DNA from: an uncultured Chitinophagaceae bacterium
GTDB taxonomy: Bacteria > Bacteroidota > Bacteroidia > Chitinophagales > Chitinophagaceae
Assembly (NCBI GenBank): GCA_934502905.1
Contig: CAKSVK010000012.1
Span: forward strand, 1-36,111
Direction of reading: 5' to 3'
DNA length: 36,111 nt
Positions 1 to 7,688 of the stretch are shown in pieces; within the stretch, counting starts at the first letter, position 1, and every line of letters starts with the position of its first letter. Position numbers and translations under genes: made by a program. A model generated the notes under the pieces. It had not been told where the DNA came from, made no database searches, and saw only the letters and a list, made by a program, of their open reading frames with translations.

Positions 1-201
1 ACGCTTCAGTATATTGCTGTTATAGGAAAAAGTAATATTTCCTTTATTACTCAAAATGGTAAGAAAATCATCGAGCCTTTTCTGCTGTACGGACAAGCTT
101 ATCTTTCTTTCCAGTATGGACTGCGCGGTCGAAATAAAGTAAATACCTAAAAAGGACAGGCATAACAATCCCTTTCTTATCATTGATATAATATTTTTCA
201 T
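1..201 (-). CDS. STN-domain outer-membrane receptor, N-terminal fragment (probably SusC/RagA-type TonB-dependent receptor)
   Basis: Only the first 67 codons lie in the window; the frame is open to base 1. The ATG at 201 starts 19 nt after the FecR stop codon, so it belongs to the sigma/FecR transcript. Residues 1-27 form a signal peptide: basic start, hydrophobic core LLCLSFLGIYFI, then STAQ. Residues 33-67 (ISLSVQQKRLDDFLTIL, then ITFSYNSNIL) match the start of an STN (secretin/TonB N-terminal) domain. In Bacteroidota an STN protein directly after a FecR/ECF-sigma pair is normally the TonB-dependent transducer that signals substrate binding to FecR. The rest, and any SusD partner, lie outside the window, so barrel and substrate cannot be judged. 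A non-barrel STN/carboxypeptidase-regulatory-domain protein is the alternative. Confidence 0.8.
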   Translation of the reverse strand, partial: MKNIISMIRKGLLCLSFLGIYFISTAQSILERKISLSVQQKRLDDFLTILSNKGNITFSYNSNILKR

Positions 202-220
202 CTTCCCGATGTTAAAACAA

Positions 221-1213
221 TTAGTAAATAGCGATAGTATCTCCTTCGTGGCTAACGGAAACCATCAGAGTATCCTTTATCACCTCCAATATTCTTTCCA
301 GGGTCTCTTCGTTGAAGGTTACATTAAGTGGCAGGTTGTACAGGTCTTTATTTCGTATGATGATGTGAGCACCGTATACCTCATTCAGCTTTTCTACCAA
401 TTTCCATAAAGGCGTATTGTCGCATATAAATGTTTTACTCACATAATAGTTATATAGAACATCCTCTTCTATTGTTTTCTTCAGCACCGAACCCGATCTC
501 TCAATCATGGCTTTTTCTCCCGGGTACAGCTCTAAGATTTGTTCCTTATACTGCACCTGAACAACGCCGGAACGTACGATCACCTCCGTCAGATCTTCCT
601 GTGCTTTTACATTAAAAGAGGTGCCCACTACTTTTATCAGGACTTCGCCCGCAGTGATCATAAAAGGTCTTTCTTTGTTGGGCGTCACGCTAAAAAACGC
701 CTCTCCTTTTAGTTGCACGGTCCTCTCCTGTTTACTTTTCTCTGTATAGGACAGCTCTGCGTTCTTATTCAGCGTCACCACTGATCTGTCCGGCAGGGTA
801 TCAGTTTTTACGGCATTCAGGGTGGCCAACGCAAAAGTTACCGGCTTTGCGGTATTATTGGGCAATAAAAAGTAAACGCACCAAAAACCTGCGAGCAGTA
901 GTATAACAGCAGCCACCACTCTTTGCAAGAACACAAGCTTGTGAGAACGCGACCTCACCGATACCACAGGTGTACCGATAAATCTTTTCCTGAACTTCTG
1001 CCAGGCTTCATCTTCATTTATATCCAGCAGTTGCGGTATTTGTCTGCTGTCATTCCATATCTGCATATATGCCTCAAAACGCTGCAGGTTCTCATCACTC
1101 TTTTCTATCCAGGTATACACCTGCTGATCCTCCCCCGCGCTGGTTTCCCCGGCAAAATATTTTGCCAGTAAAGCATCCATGTTTTCGTCCGGATAATGAG
1201 TCACCTGTATCAA
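221..1213 (-). CDS. fecR: FecR-family anti-sigma factor
   Basis: This is an inner-membrane signal transducer that holds the neighbouring ECF sigma factor and responds to the outer-membrane receptor. The cytoplasmic part (residues 1-95) contains LLAKYFAGE near 15-23. A single membrane segment spans about 98-118 (VVAAVILLLAGFWCVYFLL). The periplasmic FecR domain covers about 127-238, with LPDRSVVTLNKNAELSY at 140-156 and the GTSFNV motif at 197-202. A DUF4974-type C-terminal domain (262-329) is the part expected to contact the receptor STN domain. Length (330) is typical. The start used is a TTG whose TTGA overlaps the sigma TGA stop, suggesting translational coupling; an ATG at 1180 (MDALLAKYF) is a real alternative and would leave a 29-nt gap. 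The family is certain, the start less so. The gene symbol denotes the family only. Confidence 0.93.
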   Translation of the reverse strand: MIQVTHYPDENMDALLAKYFAGETSAGEDQQVYTWIEKSDENLQRFEAYMQIWNDSRQIPQLLDINEDEAWQKFRKRFIGTPVVSVRSRSHKLVFLQRVVAAVILLLAGFWCVYFLLPNNTAKPVTFALATLNAVKTDTLPDRSVVTLNKNAELSYTEKSKQERTVQLKGEAFFSVTPNKERPFMITAGEVLIKVVGTSFNVKAQEDLTEVIVRSGVVQVQYKEQILELYPGEKAMIERSGSVLKKTIEEDVLYNYYVSKTFICDNTPLWKLVEKLNEVYGAHIIIRNKDLYNLPLNVTFNEETLERILEVIKDTLMVSVSHEGDTIAIY

Positions 1214-1776
1214 TTTAAGTTATTTAAAATGTAAATAAGGGTTGCAGAAATAGTAGTCAGGTAGTTGCCCAGTAATACCCGGAGTTGTTTTAGCGCCTTT
1301 CCCATCTGCGCTTCTACCGTCTTCACGGATATTTCCAGCCGATCCGCTATTTCACGGTATTTCAGCTCTTCAAACCTGCTCATTTGAAAGATCAGGCGGC
1401 ATTGTTCCGGTAAGCTGTCAATAGCGGACTGTATCTGGCTAACCATTTCCTTATTTGAAATGCCGGTTGCCTCCGGCTGGGCTTCCTGTTTCTGCCATAG
1501 TACCTGCCGGGCATGTTCCTGTCTTATCTTTTGATGTTTCCTGTAATTCAGGCAGCGATGGTAAACTGATTTGTACAGGTATGCCTTTACGGAAGTATCA
1601 AAGACAACTGTTTCGCGCTTTTCCCATATCTGATAAAAGACCTGCTGTACCACTTCTTCCGCCATTACCTGGTCATTCAGCATAGCAAAAGCATAGGCAG
1701 CCAATTCCCTGAAGTGACCTTTAAAAAGCTCCTCGAACGACGACTCTGTAATCTCAACTGATAAACCCGATGGCAT
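1210..1776 (-). CDS. ECF RNA polymerase sigma-70 factor
   Basis: An extracytoplasmic-function sigma factor of 188 residues with only regions 2 and 4. Region 2 is at about 14-80 (FEELFKGHFRELAAYAF, EEVVQQVFYQIWEKRE). Region 4 is at about 121-166, with SLPEQCRLIF followed by a helix-turn-helix YREIADRLEISVKTVE. It overlaps the fecR start by 4 nt and heads a sigma-FecR-STN receptor transcript, so it probably activates expression of the receptor operon when its glycan, siderophore or other substrate is present (inference from this gene order in Bacteroidota). The last 16 residues (TTISATLIYILNNL) are unusually hydrophobic for a sigma C-terminus. A TATCTTTG box lies 42 nt upstream. The start ATG has no Shine-Dalgarno sequence, which is normal in this phylum. 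Confidence 0.95.
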   Translation of the reverse strand: MPSGLSVEITESSFEELFKGHFRELAAYAFAMLNDQVMAEEVVQQVFYQIWEKRETVVFDTSVKAYLYKSVYHRCLNYRKHQKIRQEHARQVLWQKQEAQPEATGISNKEMVSQIQSAIDSLPEQCRLIFQMSRFEELKYREIADRLEISVKTVEAQMGKALKQLRVLLGNYLTTISATLIYILNNLN

Positions 1777-1817
1777 ATTCTTTTTATTGTTCGAATCTTT
1801 AACCTTACCTGCGGGCT

Positions 1818-1825
1818 CAAAGATA
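1818..1825 (-). promoter_or_regulatory. Bacteroidota-type -7 box (TATCTTTG) for the sigma/FecR operon
   Basis: Read on the minus strand the sequence is TATCTTTG, an exact match to the primary-sigma -7 consensus TAnnTTTG of Bacteroidota. It predicts transcription starting near 1813 and a leader of roughly 35-40 nt before the sigma ATG. No TTG -33 element sits at the usual 17-23 nt spacing, so the promoter may be weak or aided by another factor. Confidence 0.5.
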
Positions 1826-2037
1826 ATCGCTTCCAGACTGATTTATTTTCATATAAGACAATCCAGCCAGCCTGTACCCTTATACCTGCGGAAACTTTTT
1901 GTTGATTACTGATCAGGAGAAAGAGAAAAAGTATTCTGTGAATACATGTCGGACGTATTCGGCCATTCCGTTTCTATCTGTAAGGACTAACAGGAATACC
2001 TTTGCATGATCATGGGACGAAGCAAATGTATAAAGCT

Positions 2038-3654
2038 TTATTTATTCACTATATTTTTCAGACCAATATCCGATGTAACGAAATGCCCCTTTATTCCTTT
2101 ATTGGCTCCATAAACAATATTACCATCAATTTCGTACGGACCCTCTCCATAACGGTCTTTAATGGTTGAATACACATGAACAGCATAATAGGACGGATTA
2201 TTTACCCATATCCTGTTGTTCATTACTTTTCCAGATTTTGCATTTGAAAAAACAATTGCATCCGCATTTACTTTTATAGTATTATCATATACCCCCACCC
2301 CATTTACCTGTGTAACCCTGACATTTGTAAATGCAGAAGAAGTATCTATTATATAGTTTTTCCTGATCACTATTCCCGACATATCCCTGAAGCCGCCTTT
2401 CCCTACCGACGTGACAAGTATTCCCTTTTTTAACTCATTTTTTTCTACAACGCCAGGGCCAACCGGGGCTATCTGCAGCTTACTGTTCAGTACATTGTTA
2501 CGGATAAGAAAATTGGACACATCGTGGCAGGTGTTCACGCTGCCAGATCGCGTCACCACGCTGTCAATCAGTAAGCCATCAATACCGGAGGCCGAAAAAT
2601 CGAGTACATCGGAAAAAGTATAACTAACATTTTTTACAACGGCATAAGGTTCGGTACGTATGGAGTTACCATACTTCACTACACCGTTCGTAAAAGGCAG
2701 GTCATATATATGCCTGACCGTAATACTGTCTACACCTTTTGTACCACCAATGCTGATTCCCTGGCGGAGATAGTTCTTTTGATAAATGCGCTCTATTGTT
2801 ATATTCTTGCTGTTCGTTGACACTATAATAACGTCACCCGGAACGTTTTGAACAACCAGGTCGTGTATATGAACATTTCGCACATCAAAGCTGTCTGAAT
2901 AACAAATAATAGCTGCTGACTGCGCATCATGTCCGAAAGAAGCAGGGGGTGGATAAGTTTTAAACGGGTTCTCCATATCGATCGTCATATCTGACACCTC
3001 TACATTCTCTGTAATTTCCGACTTTGAGCCAATGAAAAATATCCTTCTGAAGTTTTTCATGTCATTAGGATCCAGCTTCACCACTGTTTTATCCATACCC
3101 TCTCCTGATACTTTTGTGTTAGAATACACATCTATTATTGAAAACGGCGCTTTATCCCTTCTGCTGACCACGTATGTTCCCTTGGGTAAAAATACATTTC
3201 CTCCTCCGATTCTTTTCGTCATATCAAAGGTCAGTCTAATGGACTCCCTGTCATTAGATATCCCATCTCCTTTCGCACCATACCATTTCACACTGAAAAC
3301 AGAATCCTTTTCCTGCGGGTTTACCTTAAGATCCCTGCCGAACAGCTGCTGATGATAGCTCGCCTGGATGATCCCTCCGTTCAGAGTTCCCTTTCCTGTA
3401 ATACATGCCCCTGGTTCAAACCTGATCGTTTTATTCCGGGGAATATTTATTACCTTATCAACTACAATACCGCTGTCCCGAAATACTATTGTATTGATAC
3501 CCGGATCTTTTAAAATCTGCTCCAAACTATCCGATATATCTCTATGACCGGACGACACATAAAAAAAATGTACGGGGGCAGTGGAATCGTGTTTTTCCTT
3601 ATTTACGAAAAATAAAAAAAGAAACAGAATACGGACTATTGAAAAAAGGATCAT
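2038..3654 (-). CDS. Right-handed beta-helix protein of the pectate-lyase superfamily
   Basis: A 538-residue exported protein that probably acts on, or binds, a polysaccharide. Residues 1-17 (ILFSIVRILFLFLFFV) are a membrane/signal segment without an obvious cleavage site. Residues 122-135 (VKWYGAKGDGISND) are the hallmark opening strand of the Pectate_lyase_3 / GH28-like beta-helix fold. From about 200 to 530 there are repeated parallel-beta-helix rungs with asparagine ladders (IRNNVLNSK, VYDNTIKV, MNNRIWV, IDGNIVYG). No lipobox and no T9SS tail are visible. It starts 28 nt after the trmD stop on the same strand, so it may be co-transcribed. The catalytic residues of lyases or hydrolases cannot be assigned with confidence, so substrate and activity remain open. 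Confidence 0.75.
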   Translation of the reverse strand: MILFSIVRILFLFLFFVNKEKHDSTAPVHFFYVSSGHRDISDSLEQILKDPGINTIVFRDSGIVVDKVINIPRNKTIRFEPGACITGKGTLNGGIIQASYHQQLFGRDLKVNPQEKDSVFSVKWYGAKGDGISNDRESIRLTFDMTKRIGGGNVFLPKGTYVVSRRDKAPFSIIDVYSNTKVSGEGMDKTVVKLDPNDMKNFRRIFFIGSKSEITENVEVSDMTIDMENPFKTYPPPASFGHDAQSAAIICYSDSFDVRNVHIHDLVVQNVPGDVIIVSTNSKNITIERIYQKNYLRQGISIGGTKGVDSITVRHIYDLPFTNGVVKYGNSIRTEPYAVVKNVSYTFSDVLDFSASGIDGLLIDSVVTRSGSVNTCHDVSNFLIRNNVLNSKLQIAPVGPGVVEKNELKKGILVTSVGKGGFRDMSGIVIRKNYIIDTSSAFTNVRVTQVNGVGVYDNTIKVNADAIVFSNAKSGKVMNNRIWVNNPSYYAVHVYSTIKDRYGEGPYEIDGNIVYGANKGIKGHFVTSDIGLKNIVNK

Positions 3655-3682
3655 CTTTGAATCTATTCTAATATTTAATTAA

Positions 3683-4357
3683 TTAAACTTCCATATCAGG
3701 TCTTCTTTCTCCGGTTCTTTTAAGGGCCATTTCATGACGCCAGTCTTCTATTTTTTGAGGGTCACCACTCAGCAGCACATCGGGCACTTTCCACCCCCTG
3801 AAATCTGCGGGACGGGTATATACAGGCGGCGCCAGCAAACCATCCTGGAAAGAATCAAAAAGCGCAGAAGTTTCGTCATTTAATACACCAGGCAACAACC
3901 TGCCAATAGCATCTATCAACACGGCAGCGGGCAATTCGCCTCCGCTCAGCACATAGTCCCCGATGGATATTTCCCGGGTAACATAGTGCTCCCTGACCCT
4001 TTCATCTATGCCCTTATAATGACCGCATATTAATAAAAGTCTGCTCTTTAGCGAAAGTTGATTTGCTATTTTCTGGTTAAATTTCTCCCCGTCAGGTGTG
4101 AGATAAATGATCTCATCAAATTTTTCATTTGAAGAAAGGGACTGAATGGCGTTTACAAGCGGTTCGCACATCATTACCATTCCGGCACCTCCACCATATT
4201 GATAATCATCTATTTGCCCATATTTGTTGACAGCCCAGTTTCTCAGGGGATGAACCTGCACCTGCAAAAGCCCTTTATCTCTCGCTCTTTTCATTATAGA
4301 ATGCGACAATGGACTCTCCAGTAACTCGGGCAATACGCTTATTACATCTATATGCAT
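3683..4357 (-). CDS. trmD: tRNA (guanine-37-N1)-methyltransferase TrmD
   Basis: It methylates G37 next to the anticodon using S-adenosylmethionine, which prevents +1 frameshifting. The 224-residue length is normal. Diagnostic motifs of the SPOUT knot are present: YGGGAGMVM at 54-62, [11 protein letters not shown] at 111-121, and [16 protein letters not shown] at 129-144. [17 protein letters not shown] segment at 168-183 carries the conserved catalytic aspartate region. The start is fixed by [13 protein letters not shown] and lies 5 nt downstream of a -7 box, so the transcript may be almost leaderless. In many bacteria trmD sits with rpsP, rimM and rplS; here rplS is about 17.6 kb away and the downstream neighbour is a beta-helix protein. 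Confidence 0.98.
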   Translation of the reverse strand: MHIDVISVLPELLESPLSHSIMKRARDKGLLQVQVHPLRNWAVNKYGQIDDYQYGGGAGMVMMCEPLVNAIQSLSSNEKFDEIIYLTPDGEKFNQKIANQLSLKSRLLLICGHYKGIDERVREHYVTREISIGDYVLSGGELPAAVLIDAIGRLLPGVLNDETSALFDSFQDGLLAPPVYTRPADFRGWKVPDVLLSGDPQKIEDWRHEMALKRTGERRPDMEV

Positions 4358-4362
4358 ACCTG

Positions 4363-4370
4363 CAAAGATA
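4363..4370 (-). promoter_or_regulatory. -7 box (TATCTTTG) directly before trmD
   Basis: Minus-strand TATCTTTG matches TAnnTTTG exactly. Only five bases (CAGGT) separate it from the trmD ATG. With the -7 box in its normal register, the predicted transcription start falls within about 0-3 nt of the start codon, implying a leaderless or near-leaderless mRNA. No good -33 TTG was found. Confidence 0.55.
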
Positions 4371-4450
4371 GTCTGCAGAAGAATTACAATAAAGAATGCA
4401 TCAGTCTGGTATTATAAACAAGGGCTCAGGGGCTAGGGATCATATCGAGA

Positions 4451-4481
4451 TATAAAAATAAGGTTACCCGAAGTAACCTTA
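4451..4481 (-). terminator. Rho-independent terminator, 9-bp stem
   Basis: On the minus strand TAAGGTTAC, loop TTCGG, GTAACCTTA forms a perfect 9-bp stem closed by a UUCG-like loop and followed by TTTTTATA. It is oriented for minus-strand transcripts. It lies about 230 nt beyond the nucleotidyltransferase stop and beyond that gene's own terminator. Confidence 0.7.
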
Positions 4482-4646
4482 ATTATAAATACCAGCACTG
4501 ATGCAATGCAGTTATAATCAGGTAAAAGGTTTAGGGTTATATATTAACAAATGTTTGTTTAATGACGCGGAAAGATCAGAGAAGGATGCATGGTCAAAAA
4601 ATATTATAATGCAAACCAGGTGTTATGACAGCCGAAATCGCTGTAT

Positions 4647-4685
4647 AAATAAAAACTCCTGCACACCACTAAGAGCATACAGGAG
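4647..4685 (-). terminator. Terminator of the nucleotidyltransferase gene
   Basis: On the minus strand CTCCTG and CAGGAG pair across an 18-nt loop, followed immediately by TTTTTATTT. The hairpin starts about 28 nt after the stop codon of the gene at 4713-5609, which fits a simple intrinsic terminator. Confidence 0.6.
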
Positions 4686-4712
4686 CCTGTTAAATTAGAG
4701 TGGAATATTACT

Positions 4713-5609
4713 CTACCATAAAGAAGCAGGATATTCCCCGCTGGAAACCAGGGCATTGATTTCCTTCTTTACTTCGGGGGCATCTTCCTTATACGTTACC
4801 CCAAACCAGGCAGCATCCGTGGGAACTACTTTCAATACATTATCGGGGAGGGTGATGAACTGTGCCGCTACGTCCACAACAAATATTTCAGCCTTGGGCT
4901 GGTTAATATTCTTCTTAAGGAACTCATCAAACAAGTCTTTACAAATCGAAAAAACATACGGAGTAAAACACCAGAAATTCATTGACACTTTTGAGTCGGA
5001 AGGTACTTCCACCTTAGCATCACCATCTTCATATACTATTTTTCCATCCTCTTCATAAATTTTTGTACGCTCGGCTATGGCTACCAGGTTATTGGCCGCA
5101 TCTACTTTACAAACGCCCCGGCTAACAGATCCGTTAGCGGAAAGGGTATTTGTAAGGTTATAACCGATCAGCCCAAAAGTGTGATCATTTGCTTCCTTTA
5201 CCAGGAAAGCGTATGCTTTCCGGAAAGCGTCACGACCGTAAAAATCGTCCGCATTGATGACAATGAACGGATCCTGAACAGCAGGAGCCGCACACAGCAC
5301 TGCGTGCGCAGTACCCCAGGGCTTGGATCTGTCCGCCGGGATCTCATATCCTGATACATACGAGGTCAGGTCCTGGAAAACATATTCTACTTCCACCTTA
5401 CCTTTCAGCCTGGGTTCAAATATTGCTTTAAAGTCTTCCGCAAACTCCTTCCTTATGATAAATACGATCTTTTTAAACCCTGTTTGCAAAGCATCGTATA
5501 TTGAATAGTCCATTATCGTTTCCCCGGAAGGTCCGAAGCTTTGCACCTGCTTAAGGCTGCCATACCTGGAAGCCATGCCGGCTGCCATAATTACTAGTGT
5601 AGGTTTCAT
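4713..5609 (-). CDS. Sugar-phosphate nucleotidyltransferase (UTP-glucose-1-phosphate uridylyltransferase-like)
   Basis: A 298-residue cytoplasmic enzyme of the NTP_transferase fold that should join a nucleoside triphosphate to a sugar-1-phosphate, making an activated sugar for glycan synthesis. The nucleotide-binding signature is LVIMAAGMASRYGSLKQ at 5-21; the usual GxGxR is changed to GMASR. Further landmarks are KPWGTAHAVL at 96-105, typical of sugar nucleotidyltransferases, and INADDFYG at 118-125 with the metal-binding aspartate. It is a stand-alone gene with its own terminator. A possible minus-strand promoter variant, TAATTTCG, lies at 5646-5653. Its product could feed the glycan cluster at the right end of the window, but that link is inference. 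The exact nucleotide and sugar cannot be told from sequence alone. Confidence 0.85.
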   Translation of the reverse strand: MKPTLVIMAAGMASRYGSLKQVQSFGPSGETIMDYSIYDALQTGFKKIVFIIRKEFAEDFKAIFEPRLKGKVEVEYVFQDLTSYVSGYEIPADRSKPWGTAHAVLCAAPAVQDPFIVINADDFYGRDAFRKAYAFLVKEANDHTFGLIGYNLTNTLSANGSVSRGVCKVDAANNLVAIAERTKIYEEDGKIVYEDGDAKVEVPSDSKVSMNFWCFTPYVFSICKDLFDEFLKKNINQPKAEIFVVDVAAQFITLPDNVLKVVPTDAAWFGVTYKEDAPEVKKEINALVSSGEYPASLW

Positions 5610-5763
5610 TTTTTAGAAGTTATGAAGTGTTTATATTTACCGGTGCGAAATTAACTGAATTATGGCTAACTTGGCATCGTTCATAATTGATTTTAAATTA
5701 GCATACGTTAATTCACAACAATAACCGCTAAGAACAACCAACATACTCTAAATTATTATTTAC

Positions 5764-6537
5764 ATGCTAAATCTCAGTGGCAAAATCGCCGTTATTACAG
5801 GTGGTGGCAGTGGTATAGGCAAGGCTATATCTGTCTTATTTTCAAAACAGGGCGCCAATACCTATATACTGGATATGGACGAAAAAGGGGCCGGCGATAC
5901 CGTTGCCGGCATTCAGTCTTCCGGAAACAAAGCAACCTTTCTCAAGTGTAATGTTGCCGAACAAAAAGATGTAAAAGAAATTATTGAAAAGATCGTTGCA
6001 ACACACGGGCAAATCGACATCCTGGTAAACAATGCAGGTATAGCGCATGTTGGGCAGGCAGACACCACGGATGAGCAGGATTTTGACAGGATTGTTTCGG
6101 TTAATATCAAGGGTGTGTATAATTGCCTGCATGAAGTAATACCTGCAATGAAAAAGAAGGGAGGCGTTATCCTGAATATGGCTTCCATTGCAGCCATGGT
6201 TGGTATTCCCGACCGGTTTGTGTATTCTGCAACAAAAGGTGCCGTAAATGCCATGACGTTATCGGTGGCAAAAGATTATCTTCAGCAAAACATCCGCTGC
6301 AACTGTATTTCGCCCGCCCGGGTACATACCCCTTTCGTAGATGGCTTTATCAGGAAAAATTATCCGGGTAAGGAAACGGAGATGTTTGAAAAGCTGTCAA
6401 AAACACAGCCGATCGGCAGAATGGCTAAGCCGGAAGAAATCGCTTTCCTGGCATTATACCTGTGCTCGGATGAAGCTTCCTTTATTACCGGATGCGATTA
6501 CCCGATAGACGGAGGATTTGTGAAGCTGAACAACTAA
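5764..6537 (+). CDS. SDR-family NAD-dependent dehydrogenase/reductase
   Basis: A 257-residue classical short-chain dehydrogenase. It shows the cofactor motif TGGGSGIG at 12-19, an acidic residue D37 after the second strand (suggesting NAD over NADP), the NNAG motif at 89-92, the catalytic serine S141 and the YSATK pair Y154/K158. The C-terminus SFITGCDYPIDGGF is typical of the family. It is the first of a plus-strand series including a keto-sugar epimerase and a phosphatase, so oxidation of a sugar or sugar acid is a reasonable guess. Bacteroidota SDRs of this type include L-fucose and sorbitol/hexuronate dehydrogenases, but none is proven here. The start ATG is the obvious one before NLSGKIAVITGG. 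Confidence 0.93.
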   Translation: MLNLSGKIAVITGGGSGIGKAISVLFSKQGANTYILDMDEKGAGDTVAGIQSSGNKATFLKCNVAEQKDVKEIIEKIVATHGQIDILVNNAGIAHVGQADTTDEQDFDRIVSVNIKGVYNCLHEVIPAMKKKGGVILNMASIAAMVGIPDRFVYSATKGAVNAMTLSVAKDYLQQNIRCNCISPARVHTPFVDGFIRKNYPGKETEMFEKLSKTQPIGRMAKPEEIAFLALYLCSDEASFITGCDYPIDGGFVKLNN

Positions 6538-6597
6538 CATTTCTGTATACGGAACAATTTTTACCTGTTACCTTCGTTTGCAGCTAAAATACAACGT

Positions 6598-7503
6598 GTG
6601 AAATATATTTTACCGGGAATAATGATGTGCCTGATCGGGATTTCCTGCACCAAGCAGGATGATATGCCGACAGAACCCAAACTTATTTTCAGGTTTACAT
6701 TCGATTCAACCCAAACCAGGCTGAATGCACATGGTGTAGAGACAGGAATACAAGAAGGGCATGCCGCTCAAAGCCCGGTACTGAATAGTATGAGCGTTAA
6801 TTATATTGAATTATCTCCCGATGATACCACTTCGCCGGGGCAGGGTCCGGTTATATATCGTGGGGACGAAACAAAAGAAGGAGGCAGCACGGCCATTGAT
6901 TTCACCCGGTCTGTGTTCGCAGGAAATAATGAGGTTTTTTATGCAATTTCGCTGAAGGAGATCCCGCCGGGAGAATACAAACATCTCAGGCTTTCTGTTG
7001 CCTGCCAGCATTTCAGCGTACAGTTTCATATTGACACCACCATGAACGATACCGTTTCCATTAAAGATGATTTCCGGGGAACAATGGCTTCTTTCATTGG
7101 CTATAATACCTACCTTGCCACTTACAATATAAAAAACCAGTCCGTTACGGTAGACGAAAACAGGGAACAAGGGTACTGGGCGCTTGAATCCACCCTCTCT
7201 GCCGAAGGATTCAGTGAAGATATCCTGTTTTCAGGGCAGGCGCCTGCCGGTGCTACAACTGTTGTGAACCCCCTTTTTGATACTTCACCTATCCCTGAGG
7301 GATCGGATATAGTTACCGCTGCTTTTGCATCCCGCAGCCTGGTGATCAGTGGCGACGAAAGCTCCAACGTCATTGTTGAAGTTTCTATTTCTACAAACAA
7401 AAGCTTTGAGTGGAAAGAAGTGGTCCATAACGGCAAATGGGATATTCTTGAAGAGCCGGTTATTGATATGGGTATAAGGGGTATGATCCCTGTTATCCGT
7501 TAA
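6598..7503 (+). CDS. Uncharacterised lipoprotein
   Basis: I do not recognise this 301-residue protein. It starts with GTG: a short basic start, a hydrophobic core and a cysteine at 17 (LIGISC) followed by TKQDD. This is a Bacteroidota-style lipoprotein signal, although glycine at -3 is unusual. The mature part is rich in beta strands, with segments such as LIFRFTFDSTQ, VNYIELSPDD and GEYKHLRLSVA, and no recognisable catalytic motif. It loosely resembles MbnP-like beta-sandwich lipoproteins (weak, from memory). It lies 60 nt after the SDR gene and about 185 nt before the FG-GAP protein. A TACCTTCG sequence at 6569-6576 could be a promoter variant. It probably resides at the outer membrane. Confidence 0.7.
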   Translation: MKYILPGIMMCLIGISCTKQDDMPTEPKLIFRFTFDSTQTRLNAHGVETGIQEGHAAQSPVLNSMSVNYIELSPDDTTSPGQGPVIYRGDETKEGGSTAIDFTRSVFAGNNEVFYAISLKEIPPGEYKHLRLSVACQHFSVQFHIDTTMNDTVSIKDDFRGTMASFIGYNTYLATYNIKNQSVTVDENREQGYWALESTLSAEGFSEDILFSGQAPAGATTVVNPLFDTSPIPEGSDIVTAAFASRSLVISGDESSNVIVEVSISTNKSFEWKEVVHNGKWDILEEPVIDMGIRGMIPVIR

Positions 7504-7688
7504 TCAGCAATGCCTATCCTTCCCGCATTTATTACTGTCCTGTACAATGCTGCATTATCTATCCATAATTTATTGATGGTTTGGACAATTGTTTACATGA
7601 AATGGAATATATTTAGCCTTACATTAACCGGGACTGATTAAAAAAGTCGCTGGACGTTTCATAGCAGCATAATATTAAACGCTTCTGT

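Larger units (their letters stand above)
4358..4712. other. Intergenic gap with two minus-strand terminators
   Basis: This 355-nt gap lies between trmD and the nucleotidyltransferase gene, both on the minus strand. It holds the trmD -7 box, the nucleotidyltransferase terminator near 4647-4685 and a second strong hairpin near 4451-4481. The roughly 165 nt between the two hairpins has no convincing coding frame. A plus-strand frame at 4501-4698 (65 codons) ends by running through the terminator stem and resembles nothing known. A small RNA ending at the second hairpin is possible but no clear promoter was seen. Confidence 0.5.

Noticed and set aside
209..615. Plus-strand reading frames of 66 and 61 codons
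   Set aside because: They lie antisense inside the fecR gene and have no recognisable protein features.
1997..2004. Plus-strand TACCTTTG, a perfect -7 consensus
   Set aside because: No plus-strand gene follows; downstream is the 3' end of a minus-strand gene. Likely chance, though an antisense RNA cannot be excluded.
4501..4698. 65-codon plus-strand frame in the gap beside trmD
   Set aside because: It runs through a terminator stem, has no known similarity, and its composition looks like translated non-coding DNA.
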